Shown in pieces: positions 25,936 to 38,466 of a stretch of 64,000 bases of DNA. Location of the stretch: assembly GCA_027605045.1 (NCBI GenBank), contig JAQFWX010000011.1:682001-746000 (forward strand). The letters run 5' to 3'. The notes under the pieces were generated by a model. It saw only the letters and a list, made by a program, of their open reading frames with translations. It did not search any database and was not told the DNA's origin. Source of the stretch: Phallus indusiatus (lineage: Eukaryota > Basidiomycota > Agaricomycetes > Phallales > Phallaceae). The translations under genes and the position numbers were made by a program. How positions within the stretch are numbered: position 1 is the first letter of the stretch; every line of letters starts with the position of its first letter.

Positions 25936-27055
25936 CTCTATATTCTCGAGAAATTCTCTGTTTCATCTTATCCAATATCTTTTCGACTCTCACAGACAAA
26001 GAAAGCTTCATTTTTCCCCCCTCCAATCACACACTCATTCGATTCAATCATTTATACCTAACACTATATTATGCCTTAAAAACTAAAGCAAACGACATTC
26101 ACTTTCGTAACTGGTCTTTTTTTTTCCTTTTTCCCTTCGGCCGCTTCTTCGATAGTCCACGGATCTGCCGTCATTCATTGTTCCATTACCCACACCCACC
26201 CAAACTCATACGCTTTTAGAAAGATGGATGTCCTTCGATGGCAGTGTCTGCATTTCGGTACGTGTATGTTGGCGTACATGCAAAGTAACGTGGATTGGTT
26301 ACCATAACACCGTCTTTACCCATAAGATGACCCAAAATTAGTCTAGTGTAGACCCCGCCGAGTTTGCTTTGCAGCGTGGTTTCATATCTCGGACTCCTGT
26401 ACATATGTCCTTCACTTTTGCAACTTCTTTTCTGCTTCTCTTCAGATAATGCTGTAACTTTGTTTTCCCGCTGTATTGTTTGTCCTATTCGCGTCACTCG
26501 CATTTTTCGCCGTCAAGATTTTTTTTAACTAAAGCTCGAAGTACATGATTTCGAGTAGAATCTACTTAAATATCTAAATTTTCTCCAGGTGTGCATGTTA
26601 CTTGTAGGGATTACATAAAATTTATACATTCTGATCAATACTTTTAACGAGACGACGTGTTAGTTGCCTTAAGATGCTGAAAGTGCTGAGCTTAAGGGTT
26701 TAGGACCATGTATGTATACTAGATTTGACTGCTCCCGCTGATCCGACTTGAAATAGCGTAGCATTGAGATCTTTAGAGATCGCGTGCGTATCGTCGATCT
26801 GTCTTCAAGGGGAGATCACAACCGCTTCTCGATATCAATGATATGGTCATAAGAACACAGCAATATAAATTACAGCAAGATAAACATGACTGAAATAGCA
26901 CAGTTGTTACATACGGTATGTTGTTATGAGAAATCTCAGTGTCAAAAAGACATCGGAGACGAATGTCGAAGTCCGCAGAATTACAAGGTCTCGAGCAAAG
27001 CAAGGAGGTTTCTCGGGTGATTTTTTTTTTGCAAGATATAGACGATGTCGATTAG
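25936..27055. other. Intergenic region between convergent OPT and PKA genes
   Basis: About 1.1 kb between two 3' ends. Several short open frames exist on both strands, but none has coding character, splice support or a recognisable product. A run of ten T (27021-27030) lies just past the PKA stop on its far side. No RNA gene was found. Confidence 0.45.
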
Positions 27056-28579
27056 CTAACTGGTATATTCAAAGTCGTCGAAGAGGTGTCCATGAGGATC
27101 ATCAGCAGGTACGCCATATTGGCTAACATCGTTCTCTTGATATATGTCATAGCTTGTTGGGGATCGTTTTGAGTAAAATGTAACGCTAGAATATCAGATA
27201 GAGGCTTACGCGCTGGAATCCCCCTCTCCACTTATGGTGGGTATAAAAGGAGCTGGTATCTCTTTCTGATAAAGTTTATCCCATATAACTTCTTTGAACC
27301 ATGGATGTCTAAAGATATCGTCCGTCCCATGGTTCATATTCCCGTATCGTTCGGACAAGTCTGACCTTAGGAAACATTGAATGAGATCAATAGCGTCGGG
27401 GTGAAATCCAGTTGGATAAGTCACAATGCCCGCTTGTATTCGTTGGTATAATCTTATTGGATTCGGATCCTCAGAGTGGAAAGGTGGGTAACCAGCTAAC
27501 ATCTCAAATATTAAGATGCCCAAAGCGTACCAATCCACTGACTTGTTGTAACAGTTTTGTGCAACGACCTAATCATTTATATCAGCAAAATTGTCGCTCA
27601 AAAAGGAAGAAAGGAAGAAAGGAATCACGATACCTCAGGTGCTAGGTAATCTGGTGTTCCGCATAATGTCCAGGTAACATCATGGACTATTTTGGCGAAA
27701 CCGAAGTCGGTGATCTTTATGTGACCGTCGGCACCAAGAAGAACATTCTCGGGTTTGAGATCGCGATAAATGATATTTCGAGAATGCAAATAATGTAAGG
27801 CCAGTGCAACCTCAGCGGCATAAAATTTGGCGACTGGATCGGGAAAGCGCTGCCATTTGGAGACATCAGTCAAATAGTGCTTTACACGAAATTTAATATA
27901 TTGGGAGATAAAACTTTTACTAACCCTAGCTCGACGCAATAAAGCAAAAAGTTCGCCACCGGCAACATAATCCATGACAATGTAAAGGTTTGAAGAATCC
28001 TGGAAAGCGCCCCAAACATTGACAATGAAGGGGTTATGCACGTTGACCAGCAGACGTCTTTCATTTCGAGTATGTTCCACTTGGTTCGTACGAACTACCT
28101 TTTCTTTCGGCAATACTTTCATTGCAAAGAACCGACCAGATGAAAAATGGCGAGCTGCGAGAACCGGGAATTATACTTAGAACAACAATCGCTGATACAA
28201 CATATGAGAGGAAAGATAATAATCAACCTTGATGCACACGACCAAAGCTCCCTGTCCCTAATGTACGCACGAGGTGAAAATCGGCAAGTTTGAGCTTGTT
28301 GAGTGGTGCAAGACCGGGTGAAAAAGATGTCGGTGGGGTATCAGACGTGCGTGTGTTGACATTGAGGCGACCAACGGTAGATGTGCTCGAGTTGGAAGTC
28401 GAATTAGAGTTTAGGATCGTTGAAGAGGAGGACTCGATCTCATCGCTGAGGGAAGTGCGCGCCGTTGTGATCGAAGGCGCTAGAGACGGCGAGGACACGC
28501 TCGAGGGCGGATTCTGAGGATTGGCAGGATTCATTGTGTGCATCCTTTGTATCGTTTCAGCCATGCGAGATATGATCAT
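27056..28579 (-). CDS. cAMP-dependent protein kinase catalytic subunit (AGC kinase)
   Basis: This is the catalytic subunit of PKA, which controls growth, nutrient response and development in fungi. Exons on the minus strand: 28579-28228, 28154-27925, 27849-27634, 27568-27210, 27122-27056. They sum to 1,224 bases (407 residues). The kinase core has the Gly loop [15 protein letters not shown] Lys in FAMKVL, the catalytic loop YRDLKPEN (Tyr instead of His, as in AGC kinases), DFG in ITDFGFAKI, and the activation loop [16 protein letters not shown] with the PDK1-site Thr. The C-terminal tail ends FDDFEYTS, the AGC hydrophobic motif in short form. The first about 95 residues are a Ser/Asn/Thr-rich disordered extension, common in fungal PKA. 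ATG 28579 or 28564 could be the start. Confidence 0.93.
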
Positions 28580-28802
28580 CGCTGGTTATTGCGCGAAGAG
28601 GAAGGTATGGACTGTGGGATGCCGACCGAGTACTTGAGTGTTGATAGTGATATTGAGTACTGATCAGCACTGAGGAGTCCACAGACCGAGTCGCTAACGC
28701 TATCATTCTCGCCGCGAGAAGCACTGATGCGCTTCAACTTTCCCATTGTCAAACATCTGTATCTATCGCTGAAGGGAATATTATTATATAGGTATATATT
28801 GT

Positions 28803-28834
28803 AATATATATATATACATTCATTCATTCATTCA
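28803..28834. repeat. (TA)n followed by (CATT)n microsatellite
   Basis: A short TA run (28803-28816) is followed by four CATT units (28817-28832) at the very end of the dynactin gene. The repeat touches the stop codon, so length changes could alter the C-terminus or the 3' UTR. Confidence 0.8.
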
Positions 28835-31800
28835 GATATCCCGGGCTCTCGATAATAGAGCCTTCACTCGCCGGCCAAGTTCTTCTGCCTCGTTTTTGTT
28901 CTCCCACACCTGTTGAGCAGGCGTCTGCTTCTTCGGCACCCATTTCTTTCCCTGCTCCACTCGCTGCTTGTTCAATGCCGATAGATCAATTACCCGCCGC
29001 GATGAAGAGAATTTTATTACATCTCTATACAATACTTTGGTCTCAGTTGCAAGTGTTCGCAAGTTCGTCGGCCGTCGTTCATAATCGGATTCATCAGATT
29101 CTGATGGCGTCTCAGATCGGTCCAGGGGCGGTGTATCCATTCTCCTTTCTAACGGGGGAAGCGACTGAATTTCCTTCAAGAGATCATACGATTTTAGGTA
29201 TGCATTTTCGTTTCTCAAGAATCGAACTGCTCCGCGAAGACCCTCGATCTACGGGCGATAAATAAACAGTCCAAACTGACGGCGGCAAAAATAACGTTAC
29301 CTGTTCCAGTAAGTGTGAAGTCTCTAGGTTGCCTTCAACTACAATTGGTTCTGCGTCGGCCTGTTGCGGTACGTTGGCCACTGCTATTACTAAATATCAA
29401 CCATTGCCTCGAGACGTAATTCGAGAATCAGTCGACAAACCTTGTCGCTCCATACCCGTGGTCATAGTCTTTAGTCTTGCGTTGTCTTGTTCTAAGGCAT
29501 AGAGATCTGCTTGAACCTGTTCCATCGCCTCTTCGTAGGCGCGCTCTTGTTTCCGTGATTTGACAAGTTCGTTCTCGAGATCCGTTATCGTCTCAGCTTG
29601 TTTCTTAGCTGTTTCCATACGGCGTTCCATGAGTTCAATCTTAACGCTTGACTCCTGGATAATCTGGTCCTAAAAACCACAAAAACAGTTCAACGGTTCG
29701 AGAAATTAATTGTTACGCTAGCACCGACCTTGACTTTCAATCCCCGGATGAAATCTTGCATTTCCTCATTAAGCTGAGCAACCCTCCTTTCTGCTTCAAT
29801 ATTAACAGCCAAGGTAGCCTTCACTTCCTCTATGCGATGAATCCATGGAGCCAGTCCGGTGACTATAAAGGTCTGGTTAGCTTTTCAATGTACGGAGAAT
29901 GAGTTGCAGACGGACTTTTAATAACATTCTCATTCTCCATCACAGTAGGTAAAATATCACTTGCGTCCTTAATTAGTTGCAATAGAGAACTTGAAACATC
30001 ATCCCAAGAGGGTATCGTTGCTTCCCGACGGCTCATAGTGGCTGTGGCAATTTCATGAACAATTGTTAATATACCACCTAACTGGAAAGGATGTTTCGCT
30101 GCCCGAACATCCGCGAGATAACCATTTACCGATTGCGCAAGCTCATTGGTGAATGATCGGTTAGTCAATTTGTTACAGGTGCGACGATATAATAAAAATT
30201 ACCTGGATAGCAAAGTCGACGCATTTAGAAACTAGAACTGTGAGACTGTTTAGTTGCGGTAAAAGATACGGTTTAAAAGCCGATGATTCTTTTATAACAT
30301 CTTCTATGCGCTTGACAAGTTTGCTGAATTTGAATTTGAATCAGAAATAGCTTCGATGACAAAGGGTATAGTAAGCATACTTGGACACTTGTTTGGCAAC
30401 CCGGGATTGGTCTAACAACCGCTGTAACGGTTCCATTAATTTCGTATCGGACTCGCCCCATTCCACAATAACGTCTAGAGCAATCTCATGAAAATCCAAA
30501 ACGAAGGGCGAATGACTAAACGAACGTACCATCATCTTTCTGGATCGTCTCGATCGCTGTTTTAGTAAGTCCAATAGCAGCAGAGAACATGTCAAGATCG
30601 TTGTCCAGAGCCAGTGCATGATCTAATTCTCGTTCTCCAAGGTCGAATTCAGAGCCAGAGAAATATGATTCGGCCAAATGTTCAAACTGTGCCAACATCC
30701 TAAATGCTGTCAGAGAGGAAAGGAAGATTCTGGAAGAAAAGGGGTACTAAACTTGCTGACATCACTAACACACTCAAGTTCTCTAAATTCCTCTCGTTTT
30801 AGTAGATCGATATGCATATCAATGCGCTTTTCTACAGGCGCAATTTCAGGATAAAGACGACCGAAATTCAAGAACAATTCTACATCGCATCGGCGAAGCA
30901 CGGCAGCGAAACGTTTGGCCAACATAGAGAGATGGGATATTCGACCTCTCATCTAAAAGTAAAGCAATTAAATTCTGTTGAGATAATCACTTTTCGTTCC
31001 TTTACCTCGCAAACACCAGCTAAGCTCTCAGAAACCGAGCCGTTTAGGGAATCAGGAAGATTATGCATTTGTGCCACAACATTATTTATAAGATCTGCCT
31101 TACGTGCCATCCTTTGGAAAAAGAGATAGCAGCTCGTGGAATCACTGTCTGTTTCAACATAAATCTGAGGTAAAAATGGCTGGGCAGGTAAGGTCATCAC
31201 TGAGGGTCCACGAGAATGAACATAAATTTGGACATACTTGAATAATTCCCAGGAGCTCGCGAGCTTCCTGAGCTTCAATTCTGCCCAATTCAAGGTCAAT
31301 ATTTCTGGCTTGGTTTTTCGACATGGAAGATTGAAGTTTAATATTCAAGGACATTATGTGAAGCTTTGGAGGCTTGAGTTGCGGATTCATTCTGAGCGGT
31401 TTGAGATTCAGCTCGTAGAGTTTCAAGTTCCCTAAAAGAAAAGGTCATTCTCTTCCTTGATACCAACAGTTGAGTCTGGAACGTACGATTGCAACTGTAG
31501 GACGAAATCTCTGAATTGGGAAATCGTGTGCTCATAGTCTTCTATAATTGTGTTCAACTCCATGATCTTTTTGGTCTGATCATGTACTTCCATCTCCTTT
31601 GCGTCTGTAAAAAGCATGGAAAGGTTGACAAAGGCGGTTAGCGAAGAAAAAACCTCAAACTTACCAAGATCTTCTTGCAAGGCCTTCTCCGTTTCAATAT
31701 GCTGTTCCTCAAGTTCGTCGGCTAATTCCTTGAGCATTTCAAGATCTTCGATATTGAGCCGCATTTCCTCAATTTTCTGAAATTCCGCTGTAAGTGGAAA

Positions 31801-33637
31801 GACAAGGGCAATCCTGAGGGACGGGACTCGTACCTCTCCAAGTTCCAAGTTTCGATTTGTTAGACTCTCAAGCATATCTTCCGCGCCCAACGCGTCGTCC
31901 AACCGCTCTTTCAAATCTTCTATTTGCTTCTCAGCAGTAAGAAGATCTTTGAGATTATTTTCATAATCGGCTGATTGTAACAGTCGACCAGGTTTCAGTT
32001 CTTAGCCAGCAGAAAGAACATAAGTGTTTACCTTGAAGCTCATCGGTATTAGCCAATTCCCTTTCCAGTTCGGCAATTTTTCTTCGCTGTTCTGCTTCGG
32101 TATCGGAAGATATATCTCGGAGTCTATGTTACCAAAGGAACAAAGTGAATTGTTGCAAGTTTAAATATAATAAAGCACAATACTTGACTAGAGCTTCTTT
32201 GAGTCGTTCATTTTGCTTTCCGAGCTGAATGTACGACAAACGCTCCTTGGCAGTTTCTGGCAACTCTCCGCCGTCTTCTGTGAGACCACTTTTCAAAGCG
32301 GTCAGTTCGACGTCCACCATTGCCAGACGTTCCCTCAAACCCTCAAGCTCGGTTTCAGCAGCTTCAGCGCGTTCCTCAGCTATTTCCTTATCTAACATAG
32401 CCATTTCCAGCTGTTCGTTGGTTTCCATTAAGCGGGTTTCTGACATGGATGAAAGACTTTCAGCTTCCGACTGTGCACGACGAGCATTCATTAGTTCGGT
32501 TTGGAGAGTATTTAATTTCGCTGATTGATGTGTGAAACATCGACATGTCGTTCTTATCATAATTACTTACCTTGTAATTTTGGTCGGATGCTCACAAAGC
32601 CTTCTGCATCGGACAGACGAGTCTCTAGCTCACGTATTCGCCGAGCATCTTCCTCCCTCCTTGCTTCCATAATACGAAGACGGGAGCGTAACTCTTGTTC
32701 TTCACGAGCTCTCTAATGTTTAGCTTAAATTAATTTTCAAAAGTTTGATAAGAAAAATAACGTTATGAAACATACCGAGGAGGAAGAAGTTTGAAGGATT
32801 GGCGATACTGGTTCGGGAGGTGGTGGGGGTGAGGATTCAACTTCATCTTCGGGAAGGACCACTGAAGGTGTTTGCACTACAGGATGAGGCTCAGAAGGGA
32901 GCTTTTCTGAAAATGATACTGGTGTCGGTTTAGAGGAAGGAGGCGACGGTATTTGGATAGGATGGGGAGCATTGGATAAGACTGAAGATTGGGGAGGAAC
33001 TTCGCGGGGTATCTCTTTGACAGGTAGCGATTTTCGTGGTGTGGGTATAGAGGGAGTGGTTGGAGTAGATGGAGATGGAGGCGTTCCATTGGCAGTTGGA
33101 GCTGAAGGATGGGGAAGAGAGGATCTCTTGGTGGGTGAAACGGCGGTGAGACGTGAGGCGGCTAGTGGACGGGGGGTGGGAGGGACAACCGGTTTCGCAG
33201 GACTAACGGATCTGGAGGAATTAGATGGTACGGAGCGTGCTGAAGATGCTCTTGAAATTGCTGGAGCAGACGGGAATGACGTACTGGACTGGCGTTGGTG
33301 GCCTAATCGAGCACTCGCCTGAGGTTTCACGGGTGTCTTCAACAACAGAACAATGAATGATTAGTATATTTCCTTTGTTTATTTCTCGGAAACTCACAGG
33401 CTCGACTACCGGCAACTGGAGAACTTTCACCTGACTTGGACGGACAAAAACACCATAGTTGGCTTTGCAGGAGAAGTAGGTGACACCCATGACGGAGCCA
33501 TCGTTCTTGCCCTTTGGCTCGAATAATTCGATTCCAATCCACTTTCCGGGTGAGAATTGCGTCGCGCCAATGAAACGAATGATTCCTCGTCCTGCAGGAA
33601 TTTCCACCTGAGCACCCTTCACAGGCTCCAGAGGCAT
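28832..33637 (-). CDS. Dynactin large subunit p150Glued (CAP-Gly protein)
   Basis: p150Glued links dynein to microtubules and cargo. Nineteen exons (minus strand): 33637-33398, 33336-32776, 32712-32571, 32520-32184, 32123-32032, 31970-31834, 31776-31665, 31604-31487, 31431-31238, 31179-31006, 30952-30753, 30699-30530, 30474-30381, 30323-30203, 30141-29916, 29880-29729, 29669-29441, 29389-29301, 29248-28832 (about 1,267 residues). Order: CAP-Gly domain ([20 protein letters not shown], then [14 protein letters not shown]), a basic Ser/Pro-rich linker, a long coiled coil ([15 protein letters not shown]), the dynactin domain ([49 protein letters not shown]), and a second coiled coil. Exon 9 contains a one-base frame change near 31352-31358, where the [10 protein letters not shown] reading must move frame to reach MSLNIKLQ. 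No intron can do this. Exon 7 can also start 57 bases earlier without a stop. Confidence 0.88.
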
Positions 33638-33994
33638 TAGTATGTGCGCGTCGTAATATAATAATTATTTGATTTTTGCGGAGGGGACAGCGTTAGACAC
33701 GTGGGAAACTATCACGTAATACATATATCGACCAATGTTTTCCAAAGTTTGAGTTCAGTGTTTCCCTTTAGTAGTCTCACTCCTATAAGTATGTATTTCG
33801 AACATGACTTAAGATGATTTAATACAACTCAATTTACAACGAACTTTGCTTGTCCAAGGACAATATAATATGTGTACAGCTTATTTGTTATTTACGTAAC
33901 ATCTGCGTCACGCTCACGTGACCATTGAACAATCGCGACGCGCTTACATCCTCCCCTCACGTACATACCATATACTCAGCACTTTCCCTCATTC
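33638..33994. promoter_or_regulatory. Divergent promoter region of dynactin p150 and BUD4-like genes
   Basis: 357 bases separate two opposite ATG codons, so both promoters lie here. CACGTG-type or CACGTGA motifs occur at about 33699-33704 (CACGTG) and 33915-33920 (CACGTGA), candidate sites for basic helix-loop-helix factors. This is a motif match only. Confidence 0.4.
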
Positions 33995-36900
33995 ATGAAC
34001 GAACAGCGAGCAGACTCAGTGTCCACAACAGCGACCCCATCACAACGGGACTCGCCGCGAAACACCTCCTCAAACCACGTTCGTCACTGGTCTCAGCCAC
34101 ACACAATCCCTTCGCGTCTTTCAAAGCAGGACTCTCCCCTCACATCCAGCTCTATTCCAAATCCTCGCTATCACAAGTTACCTACCCAGCTCGCTCGGAG
34201 ACAGTCGTCGTCGTATAACCATGTTAAAAACAATGCACTGGTCTCGAACTCTCCCTTTAAAATGGGTAGCACTGTTAAGGCCAGTCGAATTCCCGCTCTA
34301 ACCCACAGTCAATTCCCCCCGCGAGACGAGAACAAGCCAGACTTCGGTAGCTTTAATCGAAGACAGTCGAAGGGTCTTCATGTTCTTGCTAAAGGGCAGG
34401 TTGTGTCTAACAGTCCATTCCGCAACGACAAGAGCAAACCCGCTCCCAAACCTGAACGCCCCGAAAGAGGACGCTCCTTGACTCCAACTCAACCATCCGC
34501 ACCTCCATCAGCAATGTCATCAGTGTCTTCCATTCCACCCGCTCAATCAACCAGAGTTGACCCAGATGCTGCATATTTATCGAACGTTCCACACCCTACC
34601 CCTTCTCCTGATCCTCGTCCGACCGGGACGTTCAACATGGAAGCTGTGCCTTCTCCAAAGTCTGTTCTTGTGTCTCCCAAACGTTTTCACGGACCCCGTT
34701 CATTATCTGCCTCACCTGGTGCCGAGCTCAAAGCACAAAGAAGGAAAACTGTCACGTTTGTTGAATTAATTGATGTTCTTGAATTCGATAAGGATGAAGT
34801 ATCCGATGTCGCTTATTCCTCCGCTGATGAATACGGCTCACCAGATACTCAATCCCCCATCACCTCATCCCGTGAAAATTCCTTTGATATCAGTGTCGAG
34901 GATATTCCAATTGCCCACCCTTTGGAAGGAAGCGCTATCGTTAACGATCGACCACTCCACGAACTCCGCACATTTCGAGTGATGACGTGCGCCGCCGTCT
35001 TGTGGAACACCGATCTAATGAGTACGAAGAAGCCGAAGACTCGTTTAATCAAACGTTTTCTGACGCATCGTCGTTTGCCAATAACTCATTTCAGCAAGCC
35101 CCAACTCATCCCGCATTCATCGAAGCTACAAGTATTGCCAATGGGGGACGCTCTTCAACACCTCTTGCTCCCAGCAATGAAGTGAATTCTTCTGTGGATC
35201 TCAACAGCAATACTTCTAACGCTGATTTACAAGCAGCATTGGATAGTCTTATACTCGGGGTCGAGAAAGAGCTCAAGGTGCATCAACAGGAAAGGCCGGA
35301 GCCAGACTTATCAGTTGACTTTGGAGAAAACTCCCTAATCAATACCAGCGACAGTTTCCATATGCCTTTAAGCGACAATACCGAAGATTCACAAGTCTTG
35401 AACAGTCAAGCAAGTATCTCTTCGCAGGTCTTGGAAAGTCCCGAGTCAGGAAGCACTGACGATGACAACGACGAGCCCGCTACACCTCGAGAACATAATT
35501 CTCAATTGCCGCATCTATCCGTAGATAACCTTAAAGACGTCGATACAGAGCTAAATTCAATGTCTACACTAACGGAGAAATCTTTGCGTTCTTCATTCAA
35601 CAAGTCGGCAGAAATCAGTTCCCCCGACTTGTCGGTTGAAAATATGTCAGTATCCGAGCTTCATCTGACAAGTGCAGAAATCGAAACATCTTCGCCTCCA
35701 CGAAGAGACCCAGCTTCATCGGCTAGCCGTAATTTATCCTCGTCTCTCGTACTTCCACCACTCTCGTTCGATGAACCTCTTGAAGCCTCTTGTTCCTTGA
35801 ATATGGATATTGACGTTGCTTCATTCAAAAAGCCTTCAAATTTGGATGAAACTTCAACTATCGAACCTTCGTTTAACAGCTCTAGTAATACTGCGCCACC
35901 TGTGCCTCCCAAAGACGACGGTACAATCCAACGAAGAGAGGAGTTGATCAAAGCACAGCGCAGAGAGTTACGTTCAGACAGTCAAAGACCAGCAACATAT
36001 CACGAGGGACAGCCTAGCCGTCGTCGTCGGAGCCTTTCTACAGGAGATGCTGAAGGTCATCAATTTCAGGTATGTTGCATGATATATTCAAGTGGCGTTA
36101 CATTTACAAAAATTATTTTACAGGTCCCAAACGCTCAGAGGCATGGCGAGATCCTTCGTAATCTCACTGATCCCACTCTGTTGGATGTCCCATTGGAGCA
36201 AGCAGAATCTGATTGCGCCTTGAGCGATGTCATCGACAAAGAGTTGAAGTTAAGAAGGAAACCAACTGTTAAAGAGCAGCAAGTCAGAAACGTAAGTGGT
36301 GTCTACTTTGACTTTCTCATTCAATCTCATCTTTTTATATCATAGAAATTGTATAAATTGCGCGAGCGAGAAGATACAATTTATGCCGCCTCAGACGACA
36401 AAATCTCTCACTCAAGACAAGCTGGTGATGTCGATGCTGGGAAGGCTTGGAAGACTGTGCGACGTCCTTCTGATATGGTAAGTGATTTTTGTCTGTACTT
36501 CCCATTGAAAATAATGTCCTATATTAGAATGAACATTCCCAATTGATCAAACAATACCGAGCTCAACAAAAACCCGGCAAGGCGTATGGCAAAGTGTTTG
36601 TACGAGGTAAGTCAAAACCCCACAACGTCACAATCAGAGTCCTTATGTAGAATTCAAGTGATGGGGATTCGGAAACTGAACATTCCTATGCCTAATGACC
36701 CTACTCCGTTCACATGCACTCTTAATAATGGTATTCACTTTGTGACTACGCCGGAATGTCGATTAGGTCGAGAAGCGCGAATAGAGCAAGAATTTGAGTT
36801 GTATGTTTTCATATCTATCAGATAATCTGTTTACGAAACTTATTTCCGTTACAGGATCGAACACAGCAAACTTGAATTTAAATTGACGTTGAAGATACAG

Positions 36901-37985
36901 AGGACACGGGAGATTGAGGCACAAATCAGAATCAACAGTACACCTCCTATGACGATGACTATACCCACCCCTCCACCGCCCCCTCCCCCCGCGTCATCGC
37001 GAAACGTCCGTAGCTTCTTTGGAGTAGGAGGCAGTCCAAAAAAGCTTCACAAGATCGCGGTGGTACCTACACCTACACCTCCACATCCTCCACATCCCCA
37101 AACTCCAGAACCCGTTATCAAAGATAATTTCGCTAGGTATCTGAAACCAGACGGGACCCTCGCACAAACTCTCGTTTCTTTTAAAGAAATTGCATCTAGG
37201 TGTGATACACGTATCTTCGAATCCAGTTTCCCCCTTATCGGTCAACGAACAACCGGTTTCGGGAAATCAGCTACAGTTACTCCTTGGACAGTTGGGGAAA
37301 TCGTCCTAAAAATTTTCCGCCTTCCACCTCTTCCCGGTATTCCTAACGATCAACTACCTCAGTCTCTGGACGAATGTCATCGAGGTTTGCAGTTTACAAG
37401 CTGGCACAAAGTAACTTATCACGAAGGAGTTCTAACGCAAAACGGGGGCGATTGTAGAGTATGTCGTTCTGATTTTCTTTCACATGGAAGATGTTAACCT
37501 CCTTTATAGACATGGCGAAGGAGACTTTTACGAGTGATAGGATCAAATTTGATTGCCTTCAATGATGTAACGAAGAAACCTACCGCGAGTATTGATCTGA
37601 AAAAGGCTATTGCGGTTGAGGACGACGACGCAGCTTCTCTAGCCAATTTCACACCTAAAGTCAAACGGCCACTGGATGAGTTCAATGAGGTTTACAAATT
37701 GGAACGATCTTTCCGTTTGATGTTCTCAGATGGAGAAGAAATTACGTTTTTCGCTGATACGGATGAGGCTAAGCAAACCTGGTACGTTCAGTCATTGATT
37801 GAATGAGTGATGATCTATAAAAAAATGTTTTTAGGCTGAAAGTACTTGGGGCACTGGTTGGACATATTCCTCCAAATCCACTGTGGGCGGAGCTAGCTTG
37901 GCAACGACAAGAAGAAATACGTCAAGAAGGATTGGTTGCAAGTAATGGTGCTCCTGCCCTAGCTTCTGGTACAAAGCTACAGTGA
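33995..37985 (+). CDS. Bud4/anillin-like protein with C-terminal PH domain
   Basis: Bud4-type proteins mark septin rings and bud or septation sites. Exons: 33995-36069 (contains a frame change), 36124-36291, 36346-36477, 36528-36606, 36659-36800, 36855-37458, 37510-37781, 37835-37985. About 590 N-terminal residues are Ser/Pro-rich and disordered. The anillin-like homology region starts at GKVFVRVMGIRKLNIPMPND and includes KLEFKLTLKIQRTRE, with a polyproline insert (PPPPPPPAS). The PH domain follows (HEGVLTQNGGDCRTWRRRLL, VIGSNLIAFND, RSFRLMFSDGEEITFFAD). The first exon is coded in one frame up to about 34945 (VNDRPLHELRT) and in another from about 34951-34980 on (SDDVRRRLVEHRSNEYEEAE). No splice pair repairs this. 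Later exons are fully consistent. No symbol is given because Bud4 orthology is inferred from domain order. Confidence 0.8.
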
Positions 37986-38466
37986 AATTTCAAAGGGCGA
38001 TGGCTTTTTTTTTAGCTCAATTCATGTCATAGTTTGGTTTTGCTTCTTCCGTGTTTTCTTGCTATCGACTCAGTGATACGATCATGCAGATTCTGTACTT
38101 AAAAAAATCGATATTTGTTGTGCAACGACAGCTTTCATGTCATTATTTCAGAACTCTAAATTAAATCATTATAACTCGTTGACGAACGAATCTTCAACAT
38201 TTTGCTTTCAACGCAAATCGGTCTGGATTTTAGCTTGGGCCTTCGCTGAACCGGTTATACATCTCGGTATACAGACTCGACGGTTTACTCTCAAGTAGCT
38301 GATTGAGCGAGAAATGGCCTGGACGATCCGTGAGTTACATTACACCGAAAATGTATTTATTAAAGCACATAGTCCGATTATAATTTTTGTCATAGGTATC
38401 ACTACCGCTCCGGTGAGATTTAAATAGACGTACGAGTACACGCACAGACGTGATACCAGATATATA
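37986..38466. other. Intergenic region between convergent BUD4-like and TFIIIC genes
   Basis: About 480 bases between two 3' ends. It is AT-rich, with no open frame that looks coding and no recognised RNA gene. Confidence 0.5.

Noticed and set aside
32972..33322. Plus-strand 116-codon open frame opposite dynactin
   Set aside because: Antisense shadow of the Ser/Pro-rich linker exon; no independent support.
35661..35951. Minus-strand 96-codon open frame opposite BUD4-like exon
   Set aside because: Shadow of biased Ser/Glu codons on the coding strand.
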